This document shows positions 1 to 10,613 of a DNA stretch of 64,000 bases, one piece after another. A program made the position numbers and the translations under genes. The notes under the pieces are model-generated. The model saw only the letters and a program-made list of their open reading frames with translations. It was not told the origin of the DNA and searched no databases. This DNA is from Undaria pinnatifida (lineage: Eukaryota > Sar > Phaeophyceae > Laminariales > Alariaceae): contig JABAKD010000007.1 of NCBI GenBank assembly GCA_012845835.1, forward strand, positions 13,146,011 to 13,210,010, written 5' to 3'. Within the stretch, counting starts at the first letter, position 1. Every line of letters begins with the position of its first letter.

Positions 1-264
1 TTTTCGCGGCCCAGTTCACAACGCAGGGTGATATTTCTGTTTAGAACATAGCCGAAGAGTAGCAGATCACACAGCAGTCGCAAGAGAGGCGCGGCAGCAG
101 GCAGCGTAGACAGTAGGAGGCGGAGCACAGCTCGCAACAGCAGCCGAAAGCATGATGTGTCGGAAGCATGTTTGCGCAGAGGACGCACTGTAGCAGACAC
201 ACAGCGGCCAGGAGGAAGAGTGTTGGGTGCACGAGCGCCACCTCAAAGTGCGTACGGCAGTGTT
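1..264. other. Left flank of the copia element, no gene seen
   Basis: No supported gene. Bases 241-264 plus 10614-10631 restore an uninterrupted 42-bp unit (starting CCTCAAAG, ending ATAGGAACTCAA) that is tandemly duplicated at 10632-10670 with some divergence. The copia element therefore inserted into the first unit of a small tandem repeat. The 5 bp GTGTT at 260-264 are the left target-site duplication. Confidence 0.6.
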
Positions 265-796
265 TGTGAAACAGTAGGATCCACAAGGAATCTATTGGGT
301 AAAGGTAGATGTTCATTACATAGTCAAATAAGTGTATGCAGAGTACCGGGTAAGCTGTCGAACCATGTGCTAGAAGTTGTTTACCCTGAGTATGGAAGAG
401 GAAACATATTATACGGTACTGCGTTTCACCAAGTAATAACGTGTTGCCGGGCCACGTGCGTAGGATCGAAGTGTTGGCTAGTTCACGTGCGTAAGATCGA
501 AATGTTTAGATTGAGCTGGGCGTCGTATGCAGTTGATACTACCATACGAGATAATTTGTTACACTGTAAGAAGGAAGAGACACCAGTGCTCGCACATCGC
601 GTTCACTCTCCACATCTGCATCTCAATTTGGACAGTTCATAGTAGTGACATACGTTTTTGTTGGCCCAACGAGAGCCCATTTAAAGTGATCCACCATCGT
701 CCAAAACATCATCAGTCAGGCTCGAGCTCGTCTCGCCACGACTCTGTGTTAGCGTCTGAAGACCGTCATCGGTCAGGCACCACGACAGTTCTAACA
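265..796 (+). repeat. 5' LTR of the copia element (532 bp)
   Basis: Starts TGTGAAACAGTAGGATCC and ends TAACA, giving TG...CA termini. The same sequence recurs as the split 3' LTR (4755-4826 plus 10127-10608) and as a solo LTR (22744-23310). Shared internal blocks include the GGTAGATGTTCATTACAT region near the start, repeated CACGTGCGTAAGAT motifs (a candidate enhancer-like array, two to three per LTR) and a GTCAGGCTCGAGCTCGTC block near the end. Divergence between copies shows an old insertion. Confidence 0.9.
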
Positions 797-811
797 GGTT
801 ATGATCCTCGG
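797..811 (+). promoter_or_regulatory. Primer-binding site matching a tRNA anticodon arm
   Basis: Directly after the LTR the 15 bases GGTTATGATCCTCGG occur. Their complement, CCGAGGATCATAACC, reads as the 5' half of an anticodon stem (CGAGG), loop AU-CAU-AA with U33 and anticodon CAU, and the start of the 3' stem (CC). This matches internal priming from a cleaved methionine tRNA half, as known for Drosophila copia, rather than priming from a CCA end. The tRNA identity is inferred. Confidence 0.6.
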
Positions 812-1322
812 TAGCTTGTTACACACATCGCATGAAAAATCTCCTGCGGTGGAGCACAAGACTGGTTATTTTGCTGGAACACTACGCAAGAAACTTGGAG
901 CCAAACATGAGTCGAGTCGACGAAAGAAGAAGACGACTTCGGGTATGCCTTCGTGACGTCTGGGTGGACACCATCAGCAGAGGTTCAGGGAACTGCGCAA
1001 ACAACCAAGAGAAGGGAGACTAGTGTTGACACACCCAGGATTTCTCCGAAACCCTTGACCATGCTGGTGGAAAGCTGAGCATCTGGCCATCATTTTGAAG
1101 ACGAACGTCACGCGGATCCGAAAGACAAACAGCTAAAGTGTAAGGCACTCGAGAGACCCCACAAGACACTGGCCGCAGGACGACACGTTCTACCGGGAAC
1201 AACGACCGGTATGATTTCGGTAAAAATCATCTGCACGGACCGCAACAAGCATCCGGTAGAACATGCAGGCTTGGTTGCACCTGGGAGACGTAATCGTTTC
1301 TAACCACTCCTACTGCTGCTGC
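812..1322 (+). pseudogene. Eroded gag/protease region of the copia element
   Basis: This 0.5-kb stretch should hold gag, protease and most of integrase (normally about 2.5 kb) but has only short reading pieces (for example 832-1023, 63 codons). I see no CCHC zinc knuckle, no DSGA protease motif and no HHCC integrase motif. A large internal deletion plus point decay is the simplest reading. Confidence 0.55.
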
Positions 1323-3546
1323 CCAAACTTGAGGACAGGACCTGCGAAGGGGTACTCTGTGGGTACAGCTTGAACTGCAAAGCATTCCAGATATATAGAA
1401 ACAAGACGGCGCGAGTGACAGAGAGCCGCAATGTCAGCTTCATCGAGACCCCAGCATCGACACTGGCTGGTATTACCGGGGGCAACACCACTGGCGACGC
1501 CGTCAGTACTCACGAAGACAGCTCGCCGGCACAAAACACGGAAAACATCAGTATTACGTACAGCGAAGAGATAGACAGCCTCCTGAAGAAAGTGTCGAAG
1601 CTCACGAGTAGGAATATGGCCATTCAACCTCAGCTGGCGTGGAGGAGCCGGCCGCTGAAGGTGCCGGCAGTGACGAGACACCCGAGACGACCCGTGGCCG
1701 ACAGGCGACGAAATCGTAGGCGCAACATGTTAGGGCACACGCACAAATTGTGCCGTAACTCGGGTCTCACGCAAAGGACTATACCTTCACCAGCAGCGAG
1801 AACTGCGTAACCCGGGATTGCACATTAGCCCAATGGTAAGTGACGCAGAGCTAGCGCACGAGAAAGAGAACAACGATGGAATACGCGCTGGTAGGTGAGA
1901 CAGGACACAGGTCAGATGGGGCACAAGAGCACAGGATAGAAGTATACCTTGACTACGCCGTAGATACCGGAAACCCCGTCTCTGAGCACAGTTCGGATGG
2001 GGAAGGCGTTACGATCCCGAACACATTCAAGGAGGCGATGGAATCGCCACAAGTGACCAAGTGGAAAGAAGACACAAACAAGGAGGTGGACAGCCTTCAG
2101 ACTCAGTACCACCGGAGCACAAGATGATCGGGATCAAATGGGTCTTTAGGGTTAAAGCCGATCACACGCTGAAAGGCAGAGTTATGGTTCAGGGCTGGGG
2201 ACAAGTATCGGGAATCGATTGTGGCTGCACATATTTACCTGTATGCCGCATCCAGAGCATCTGCATGGCACTCGCCATAGCTGCGAATGAAAACTGGGGA
2301 GTACTCCAGCTTGATGTGCAGACAGCGTTTCTAAACACCGAGGTACAGAAGAAGGTGCATGTGAGGACTCCTCCAGGCGACAAATCACTTGACGCTACAA
2401 CTGGACGTCCCAAGGTGATGAAACGCAAGAAGAGTCTGTACGGACTTTGACGAAGCCCTCACAACTCGTTCAACACCATCGACGATTCACTGAGGGACAT
2501 GAAATTCACAGCGACTGCGTCTGATCCATGTGTCTACATCTTCGTCTCAGACGACAACCTCAGCATTCTGACCATGTACGTAGACAACCTCTTTCTTGAA
2601 GGAGACACGCCGCTACTGAAGGACTTTAAAAGCCAGCTGATGGACCGATTGTCCATGACCGACATGGGAGACGTCTCGATGGTACTCGGCATGCGAATTG
2701 CCAGAGACAGAGAGGCTAAGACTCTGACTATTAGCCAAGAGGACTACGCCAGGTCAGTCCCGGCACGATTCGGCATGGCAAAATACTACCCAGTGCACAC
2801 GACGGAGCAGGAAACGGGACTTTTTTTTTCAAGCAGCCGGACACGGCTGCTAGACTTTACGGGCATCCAACTTTACCAGGCCATCACGGGGTCTCTGATG
2901 TTCCTGAGCCAATGCACGCGCTGCGATATCACCTACGCCGTCAACTAACTTGCCCGAGCCATGAGCAGACCATCCAAACTGCACATGGCGGCAGCAAAGC
3001 ATCTTCTCCGCTACCTCAATGGAGATATGAGCCTGGCAATCACGTACAAGACAGGGTGTTTCGAAATGACGGGGTATTTCGATGCGAGCTGGGAAACAAC
3101 CCTGACAACGGCAAGTCAACCTCCGGCTACTTGTTCATGCTGGCTGGAGGACCACTGAGCTTCAAGACTGCGATCCAGAACGTGACGGCATGGTCGACTC
3201 TGGAGGCGGAACTCATCTCAATGGAACATGCAAGCATGGAGGCGGTGTATATTTCCAACATGGTGGCCGAGCTAGGATTTGGAAAGCTGTTTGAAAGTGT
3301 ACCGCTCTTTGGGGACAAAACCGGAGCCGTACACATAGCAGGAAACAGAACCTACAGCTCTCTCACGAAACACATCGCTCTGCGCTTCTTTCATTTGAAG
3401 GAGCTAGTCAAGGACGGCAAAATCACCACCCACCGCGTGGCAACATAGAAACAACTGGCAGGCGTAGGGAATGAGTTCCTCACGAAGAACACGCATCGGC
3501 ACCTGCTGAACATTATCGAGGCATACACCACAAGAAATGATATCTA
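1323..3546 (+). pseudogene. pol: Copia pol pseudogene: integrase C-terminus, RT, RNase H
   Basis: Translated pieces follow the copia Pol order. At 1323-1450 is the integrase C-terminal pattern (GYS..CKAFQIY, then ESRNV.F.E). RT begins near 2020 (KEAMESP..TKWKE), then IGIKWVFRVK, W..LQLDVQTAFLN and KSLYGL. The catalytic YVDD box reads YVDN (2576-2587). RNase H follows with GYFDASW, KSTSGYLF, WSTLEAEL and SLTKHIALRFFHLKELV. Breaks: a frameshift near 2100-2130, TGA at 2448-2450, TAA at 2946-2948, a frameshift near 3090 and TAG at 3446-3448. The frame then runs to a TAA at 3544-3546. Both the catalytic change and the stops mark it as dead. Confidence 0.92.
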
Positions 3547-4127
3547 AGGAGGAAAAGAGCAACCCAAGATCGACCCGAAGGAAGAGATTCCACAATGACG
3601 ACACGACAATGGGTACACGTCAAAAAACGACAAAGGAAAGAGAAAAGGAAGTAATCCAAGACCGACCTGAACGGAAACCAAGTTATGACGACAACATGTG
3701 TATTTTTTACATATACAGGGATTCGACAGCTAGATGGATCGAGATCAGGAGGAGCCATTTGAACGAAGCCATACGTCATCATCACACATTACTACACATC
3801 AACAACAACTACACCATGTTCGACAACCAGGAACGCGAGGAGGCTCACACCGGGCATATTTCCGACGACAGTATAGCTACGACACAAGAACGGCGAACCC
3901 ACATGTACGACAAGTTTCTTTTCTTGGAAGAAAACTATAGAGAAGAGGCAGCGGCGGAGGTCGCCGACTGGACCATCAAGCAAGGCGTCGAAGACTATTC
4001 CGATAAATCATTTGGAACGTTTGTGTGGAATCTTATAGAAAGAGGGGAATATGAGGACTTGATGGAAGCCCAGCGCTTCTTTGACTCTCTCACAGCGCAT
4101 GGGCCAAAGTTGCCACCCCAAATTTAG
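3537..4127 (+). CDS. Intact unknown ORF downstream of copia pol (196 aa)
   Basis: An open frame of 196 codons whose ATG overlaps the last codons of pol (AAATGATATCTAA) in another frame, inside the retrotransposon and before its 3' LTR. The protein is hydrophilic and highly charged. The N-terminal ~60 residues are Lys/Arg/Asp-rich; the C-terminal half (residues ~100-196) is acidic and probably helical (runs such as FLFLEENYREEAAAEVADW). There is no signal peptide, membrane segment or zinc knuckle, so it does not look like Env or standard Gag. It is uninterrupted although pol upstream has at least five lesions, which is notable. A candidate accessory retroelement gene of unknown function; chance openness cannot be excluded. 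Confidence 0.55.
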   Translation: MISKEEKSNPRSTRRKRFHNDDTTMGTRQKTTKEREKEVIQDRPERKPSYDDNMCIFYIYRDSTARWIEIRRSHLNEAIRHHHTLLHINNNYTMFDNQEREEAHTGHISDDSIATTQERRTHMYDKFLFLEENYREEAAAEVADWTIKQGVEDYSDKSFGTFVWNLIERGEYEDLMEAQRFFDSLTAHGPKLPPQI

Positions 4128-4132
4128 ATCAG

Positions 4133-4534
4133 ATGATCTCAGCTCGAAAACTTCTCGATAGCATCGTGCAGGCCAAAGGGGTTGACCGCAAACGGGGGGC
4201 GTGGGAGAAGTAATATCTAGAGAAGCTCAAAGAGCAAGAAGACAAATGCGGGCGCAGTCTTAGTCGTACGAAGGCTAGACTCAAACGAGAGAATGATGCA
4301 TGTCTAGTGGAGCTTACACACAAACAGTCAGCTGTAATGGATGATGTTGGAGCCAAAATATGGGAGACCTCGTCGGAAGCGACGGAGGCGACTGCCCATC
4401 TAGCCGAAGACACCATTGGCTCTATAACTTCCACCGTGACGTTTAATGTCAGAGCTGAGTTGCACAACATCGTTAGAGAGAACCTACCGGCCAACGAGGG
4501 GCGGGCGGTGAAAGGATCTTCGGAAGGTCTATAA
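4133..4534 (+). pseudogene. Second unknown ORF of the copia element, one internal stop
   Basis: Begins with ATG at 4133, five bases after the stop of the preceding ORF, and stays in one frame to the stop at 4532-4534 except for one TAA at 4211-4213 (codon 27). The conceptual product (about 133 residues) is Lys/Glu-rich and coiled-coil-like near residues 27-60, then Ala/Thr/Glu-rich. It lacks known retroviral motifs. Its tight spacing to the ORF before it suggests a two-gene module 3' of pol. The stop may be a disabling mutation. Confidence 0.45.
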
Positions 4535-4754
4535 CATAGCATACGCAGGCTGGGCAGAAATAGGAGGATGCAGTCTGACACGATCTTATTTATGCAAATA
4601 ACGCCTTAGACAAGGGAAGTATAGTAAAGCTGAGTAGAGAAAGATGACAGACTCTGATACGGTATTTTTTTGCCAAACTACGGTTCAAACCAGCCTACTA
4701 GAACGGTGATTATGGCCCAACATATTTGGTATGGTCATTTCATTTCAGGAGGAG
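4535..4754 (+). other. 3' untranslated region and polypurine tract of the copia element
   Basis: No reading frame. It ends in AGGAGGAG (4747-4754) directly before the TGTTCA that opens the 3' LTR: the expected polypurine tract for plus-strand priming. Confidence 0.7.
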
Positions 4755-4826
4755 TGTTCAAGAGTAGGATCCACATGGAATCCATCGGTTAAAGATAGAT
4801 GTTCATGGCATAGTCAAATAAGTGTG
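4755..4826 (+). repeat. 3' LTR of the copia element, left part
   Basis: The first 72 bp of the 3' LTR (TGTTCAAGAGTAGGATCC...), aligned to the 5' LTR from 265. It stops at AGTGTG, where the nested LTR element inserted, and resumes at 10127. The last 4 bp TGTG (4823-4826) are duplicated at 10127-10130. Confidence 0.88.
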
Positions 4827-5550
4827 TGTGGTAATAAGTCATAAGTCAATTGATAATTTGATAAAGAAAGTCAAAAGCTCATAACGTAAGTTGAGAATTC
4901 AGGTTCGGAATAGATCCAAGGAAGGTTAAGACACCTACATACGAGTACCTGGCGTTGGAGTTGACCTTCGCTCGTAGTTGTGGGTAGATCTTGGAGTAGG
5001 ATATGGATCCATCTTGGAAGCTGGAATAATCACGGGTTTTTGGTAGGTGGAAAGGTCGTCGTTGGGTACTGCGTGGATTCCAGGAAGAAGTTGAGAAGGA
5101 TATGAAAGTCGTGGTACAGAACTGATTGCCAACAAGTAGTTGTAAGGTCGGTAAGTTTTGAGAGCAGATTTCCCGGGGTTTGTCGTGGTTGCCCTTTCAT
5201 GTCAGAAGCTCGCTGGGTGTCGCTTGGAGCCGTCTCGAGTCGATGCACGATATGGCAAGCCACCGGGGTCGGGTGAGACTGATGTAAGCGAGTATCAGGC
5301 GAAAGCAGTCAGTACGTGACGGATTGGTAGGCGGACAAAAGCAGTGAAGAAGGATAAATGATGCTCAATTACACACGATCCATCAATCATATTTCTTGAC
5401 CAGTTCTCGAAGCCAGAACAAGCATTTATTTCGTCAGATGGAAGAACCTGCAGATATTGTATGGAATGAGTTTGGACAGCTAGCGAGCATACAGCAGTCT
5501 CGCGAGTGAGATTCACCAGACCGCGTGAGCCGAGTCCAGTTCTTATTACA
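4827..5550 (+). repeat. Left LTR of the nested element (724 bp)
   Basis: Begins TGTGGTAATAAG and ends TTCTTATTACA, so the ends form an inverted repeat (TAATAAG/CTTATTA). Translations of this LTR and the right LTR at 9403 are identical over the 66- and 77-codon frames I compared, so the two LTRs have almost no differences. Confidence 0.92.
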
Positions 5551-8500
5551 TTGGCGTTGTCCTGTGATGCCGTCTGTTGAGATACATGCTTGCAAAACGC
5601 TTCGAGATCTGAACTGCACTGAAAAATGAGACGATCGGATGTACGTGTCTTCGTACCCTGGTGCGTCGTACGACCGGCAATTTTTTTTCTTCGCAATCAA
5701 ACTGTTCCGCTTTGCTTTTCGAGTGACCACAACGGGCGTAAATGTAAGGAACAAAAACGTGCTCATATTAAATCACTGTATGGCGCCTATGTTTCTGTCC
5801 ACCGTCGTACATGTCATACCCTGCATTGCCCTCCTTGCCGCTCGACGCTGCTGCTGCTGCTGCCGTGCGAGTGCGTTCTCGGTTACATCACCTTAGCCCT
5901 TCCTCCATAGCAGTTTTCTCACTCCCACGCGCCCGTCAGTGCGTTGGTTTTACCGTATCATGACGATCTGACGGCCTTCTATTCGTCGCACCTGGTGGCC
6001 AAGGTGGTACCAGGCACATCCCCAGTTCAGCATGCACTGGGCGCTGCGAAACCATTCTTTTTTTTTCGTGGATCTAGGATTGTGTGCAACAAAACAGAGT
6101 GATGCTTTTGCAGGCAGCCAACTTGCACCAGTCATCGATAGTGTTGAGTAGCCGTAGACCGTGATTCGAGGGCCACCTGGGGCGATACATCCCGTCTTCT
6201 TCCGCCTCTCCGATCATTGTTTGTGACCGCCGATTCCTGTAGAGTAGATAATCCAAAATGTGCGGTATCGTCTTGCCCCTCGATCGGGACTTCCGATATC
6301 GTACAGAACCGTGTGACGGAATAATTCGGGTACCTTGGACCAGAGTTTTCATGGGCCCCTTAACTACAGTGTTTTGTTTTTCCGTTGTACAGCAGGAAGC
6401 CGACGAAAACAGGAGTCATGACCTCGATTCGTCATCAGCTTCACGAATTTTTGCATGGATGAGCCGTGTATCAATTCCCCAGTAGGCTGAAGAAAGAAAT
6501 TCAGTAGGAGACGTGGAAAATCTCCGGTCGTTTTGATCACACGATTAAGTTAGGCGCTTTAGGCAGTGCGAACACTTGTAGCAAACGAGGTTCGCCCATT
6601 GCGTCTCCCCGTTTCCAGGGTAGGAAACCAGGTACCCGTGGCAAGGTACCTTGTTTTGGTGAGCTACAGCTAGGTGTTGGTTATGGCAGCATATCAAAAT
6701 ACTGTAGTGTTGCACCCCCAGAATTTTGTCGCCCATCACCAACGAGCCCAAGAGGTGATCCCGACATCCACGTACGTTTCCTCACCGGTAATGCCCGTTA
6801 CAGTACCGGTATCGCCTGTGATGGCCCTTCAACAGCGTACGCAAATCTGTTCAATCGAAGATGTAGCCCCGCGCCTTCCTTACCGGTTGTTTCAGGACAA
6901 GAAGTAAGATTGCCTGTATGGGCAAGCAGTTTGTCTGGAGGATGTTAGATTCCTCGGACCAAGATCGTTGTAACCGCTTGTTTTTTTTTTTTCTGACGAA
7001 GATTGTTGTACATAGCCGATTGCATTTTTTTATTCCTCTGACCAAGATTGTTGTACGTAGCTGATTTTTTTTTTTTTCCGCATGCCATCATTTGCTTGGG
7101 GGGTGACTTCAGTAAGCCCCTCTTATTAACAACACTTACTCGTCAAAGTACACGCAGGGTCGCATGCACGACGTTCGCCCCTGGCAACTCTTTGATAAGT
7201 ATGTTTTTTTTTTAGTCGACGATTGCAGACGAGGCAGTCTCGATTCAAACAATCATATAACAAACCACGTCGGCCGAGCCTGTAGCAACGACGGTATCAG
7301 CTGGCCGGTAACGCCTGTGCGGTCGCTTTAAAGCACGCATACACCCATTCTATTGGTCGTGGCGGCTCCGCGCCGCCCTTGTCGGAATTCTCAGAAAAAG
7401 CGATTTGGTTCCCTGTCTGGCAGATGTCTCATCCAGAGCATGTAGACAGCAGGTAGACCTCCCTCACTCTTAAGATAGAGGTACCTGATTTCTTATCTGA
7501 ATTTCAACATTTTTCTGGGAGGAAAAGAATCAACGTCGCACTTTCCCCCCAAACAACCCATGTCCGAGTTCACGCCGGGCCTCATGCCAGACGCACATAC
7601 CCCGGCATAGCTTTCATTGACACGGGTTCCCCACAGCAGTATTTTGTACAAGTATGTTCTCTCATAGTGGAGTCCGCCCGAAGAATTGACTGACGCACGT
7701 AAATGTCAATTGCTTTTTCCCCCTTTACTTTCTAACAGCAATTAGCAGTTACTACTACTCTGTTGTGCGTCTCAATACGCTGTGTTGTTTTTGGTAAAAA
7801 CGTCTCTGGCTTAAAAGACGTTCTTCAGCAACGATGAGCGCAGTTCGATCATTGCGTGCCGAGTCTACTGCAATCCACAGACCCGCCTGTTGGGTAATTG
7901 GCAGCTCATCGGTTCCTGACACCACCATTCACGTCTGTCAGGTTTAGCCAAAGAAGTATGGTAGGATAAGGATTTCGGTTACCGTCACACCACTATTACA
8001 ACGCTTCGATTGATGCTCGTGCAACAATGTCACCCGCGGGCATTAGTCGAACGATATTTTTGGTAGACGGGTATGTCAGCGAGAGTAAATCAGAATCGTG
8101 GATATGCCGAAGTATAGTACTGCGTAAAGCCGCGAGACGTCGCGCGCGGAAAACAACCGTTGTTATGCCGCTGAGTCCCTCCCGCTGCCATTTTAGTTGG
8201 GGGGGAGAGTATCGTTCGACTTTCCACATCCGTTGCAGGAAATAATGAACTAGCTCATGTATTATAATCGTATATGGATAACCGGGTTTGGAGTCCGAGA
8301 CGAATACAACTCACTGTGAGATTGTCAGATACTCTTTAGTTTTTGGTGTGCCGAAGCTGTAACGTCGCCCATGTAGGATCCGATAACAGGTGTTCCCGAA
8401 CGCACCCACGCCTTGTCGCACAGCGTGCAGAACATCGGGGGCCTAGCACTGTTTTGCTGCCTGACAGGTTACGTCCTTACCCCAGGGCATCAGAAACCGG

Positions 8501-9402
8501 CAAGGCACGTTTGACGAAAGGCGTGAAGAAGCTCGCACTATTTCATGGTGGATACTGGAGGACGACGGCTCGAACACGTCCCCAGCGCCTCGTTGGAAGG
8601 GGACACCAGATCACCCTACGCCGCCATCTTTTTTGTTTTGTGTTGTTTTGTTTAGGGTTGTATGGTTGTTTTTTAAGGGGCGTTGCAAGTAAATAAAGTA
8701 AATGGTAGACAGGCATGGGCGCAGCGCTGTCGTTGCGAAGATAACCAGTTATCCGGTGTTTCCTTTGGGAGAAAAATGTTCAGAGATCCATGTTTTCTTT
8801 CGATGAAAGACGGGTTTGTGCTTGGGTAGGCCGCTAGGAAGTTACCTGGATCGCGAGGATGGGATGAATCCTGGGTGGGCCGGAGGCATAGTAACGATAG
8901 TATTGAAACGGTTGCCTCCACGCCCTCCGATTTCGTTGAGGCCGCCGTTCGGGGAAGCATTGGGGATTTGGAATCGCTCGCATCAACGCCCCCAGGTTTC
9001 GTTGAGGCTGTCGTTTCGGAAAAGAGTGGGATTGAATTCCGGTTTCATCGTCGCATTGGCGAACTGACCATGTTGAAATATCGAGGAAAATTCTCAGCTT
9101 GCCACCCCACGCTACTTTGAGGGGCATGGGTGAGTAGGGCAAAGCTTGGATTATACCTTGTGCTTCGGTTAGCGCTCAGAGCGAGACTTTTCTGTCGTTC
9201 TGTCTTGATCGATTGTTCAGTCTGGGTGGTCATTCAAGTTTTTGTTCGGGTCGCGTTGAGTTCATTAAACGTCTCAGTGATGCACACGTATGATTGCCAT
9301 CAAATCAACTGCGTGGGGTTACTGTGATGACTTCTTACCTTGCGGTAATTGCTTTTGAGTAGCAAACTGTTTGGGTTGCTACTAAAAAGCAGGGTGGGCC
9401 AA
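5551..9402 (+). other. Internal region of the nested LTR element, no recognisable pol
   Basis: 3.85 kb with no frame longer than about 120 codons and none of the conserved retroelement motifs on either strand. Visible features: a (CTG)5-like run near 5849, T-runs at 6055-6066, 6979-6992 and 7065-7078, and a small ORF at 8875-9120 with an internal repeat (separate entry). A PPT-like purine stretch closes the region at 9380-9402. It may serve mainly as packaged non-coding RNA, which is inference. Confidence 0.7.
8875..9120 (+). CDS. Small ORF with duplicated ASTPxxFVEAxV motif (81 aa)
   Basis: 81 codons inside the nested LTR element. The protein contains two copies of a ~22-residue unit: VASTPSDFVEAAVRGSIG and LASTPPGFVEAVVSEKSG. 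The DNA repeats differ at many third positions while the peptides stay similar, which hints at past protein-level selection. No known domain recognised. It could be a remnant of a gag-like gene or a chance duplication. Confidence 0.3.
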   Translation: MGRRHSNDSIETVASTPSDFVEAAVRGSIGDLESLASTPPGFVEAVVSEKSGIEFRFHRRIGELTMLKYRGKFSACHPTLL

Positions 9403-10126
9403 TGTGGTAATAAGTCATAAGTCAATTGATAATTTGATAAAGAAAGTCAAAAGCTCATAACGTAAGTTGAGAATTCAGGTTCGGAATAGATCCAAGGAAG
9501 GTTAAGACACCTACATACGAGTACCTGGCGTTGGAGTTGACCTTCGCTCGTAGTTGTGGGTAGATCTTGGAGTAGGATATGGATCCATCTTGGAAGCTGG
9601 AATAATCACGGGTTTTTGGTAGGTGGAAAGGTCGTCGTTGGGTACTGCGTGGATTCCAGGAAGAAGTTGAGAAGGATATGAAAGTCGTGGTACAGAACTG
9701 ATTGCCAACAAGTAGTTGTAAGGTCGGTAAGTTTTGAGAGCAGATTTCCCGGGGTTTGTCGTGGTTGCCCTTTCATGTCAGAAGCTCGCTGGGTGTCGCT
9801 TGGAGCCGTCTCGAGTCGATGCACGATATGGCAAGCCACCGGGGTCGGGTGAGACTGATGTAAGCGAGTATCAGGCGAAAGCAGTCAGTACGTGACGGAT
9901 TGGTAGGCGGACAAAAGCAGTGAAGAAGGATAAATGATGCTCAATTACACACGATCCATCAATCATATTTCTTGACCAGTTCTCGAAGCCAGAACAAGCA
10001 TTTATTTCGTCAGATGGAAGAACCTGCAGATATTGTATGGAATGAGTTTGGACAGCTAGCGAGCATACAGCAGTCTCGCGAGTGAGATTCACCAGACCGC
10101 GTGAGCCGAGTCCAGTTCTTATTACA
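9403..10126 (+). repeat. Right LTR of the nested element (724 bp)
   Basis: Same length and ends as the left LTR at 4827-5550. It is followed immediately by the TGTG target duplication (10127-10130) and the remaining part of the copia 3' LTR. Confidence 0.92.
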
Positions 10127-10608
10127 TGTGTGCAGAGTACTGGGTAAGCTGTCGAACCATGTGTGAGAAGTTGTTTACTTTGAGTATGGAAGAGGAAAAA
10201 TACATTGTACTGCGTTCCGCCAAGTAATAACGCGTTGACGGGTCACGTGCGTAAGACCGAAGTGTTGTCTAGGTCACGTGCGTAAGATTGAAATGTTTAC
10301 TACGTCACGTGCGCCAGATTGAGCTGGGTGTCGTATGTAGGGGATACTACCATATGAGATAATTTGTTACACCGTAAGAGGAAAGAGGCACGAGTGCTTC
10401 CATATCGAGTTCACTCTTCACAATTGCATCCGAACTTGGACAGTTCATAGTGACATACCAGGTACGTTTTTGTTGGCCCAACGAGAGCCCATTTAAAGTA
10501 ACCCACCATCGTCATAACCATCACCAGTCAGGCTCGAGCTCGTCTCGCCACGATTCTGTGTCAGCCTCGGAAGGCCGTCATCGGCCAGGCACCACGACAT
10601 TTTTAACA
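10127..10608 (+). repeat. 3' LTR of the copia element, right part
   Basis: Continues the LTR broken at 4826. It carries the repeated CACGTGCGTAAGA motifs, the GGCTCGAGCTCGTC block and the TAACA terminus, then the GTGTT target duplication at 10609-10613. It aligns to 5' LTR bases ~331-796. Confidence 0.88.
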
Positions 10609-10613
10609 GTGTT

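Larger units (their letters stand above)
4827..10126 (+). mobile_element. Nested non-autonomous LTR retrotransposon (5.3 kb)
   Basis: Two 724-bp direct repeats (4827-5550 and 9403-10126) with ends TGTGGTAATAAG...CTTATTACA flank 3.85 kb of DNA and sit inside the 3' LTR of the copia element, with TGTG duplicated on both sides. After the left LTR comes T then TGGCGTTGTCCTGTG, a primer site beginning TGG that would pair with a tRNA ending ...CGCCA. Purine-rich AAAAAGCAGGGTGGG precedes the right LTR. No reverse transcriptase, integrase or protease motif appears, so it resembles a LARD-type element moved in trans. The near-identical LTRs show it is young compared with its host element. Confidence 0.9.
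265..10608 (+). mobile_element. Degenerate Ty1/copia LTR retrotransposon, split by a nested element
   Basis: The outer element is bounded by GTGTT at 260-264 and 10609-10613, a perfect 5-bp target duplication. Order: 5' LTR (265-796), tRNA primer site, eroded gag/protease region, integrase C-terminus, reverse transcriptase, RNase H, two unknown ORFs, polypurine tract, 3' LTR (4755-4826 continuing at 10127-10608). Integrase before RT places it in the copia lineage. Without the 5.3-kb nested insertion it is about 5.0 kb. Only about 0.5 kb separates the 5' LTR from the integrase C-terminus, so most of gag, protease and integrase is deleted. Pol carries several stops and frameshifts, so the copy cannot be autonomous. 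Confidence 0.93.

Noticed and set aside
41..316. 91-codon minus-strand frame with hydrophobic stretch
   Set aside because: It crosses the boundary of the copia LTR and has no conserved motif.
6258..6485. Short ORFs inside the nested LTR element
   Set aside because: All under 80 codons, overlapping on both strands, no retroelement motif.
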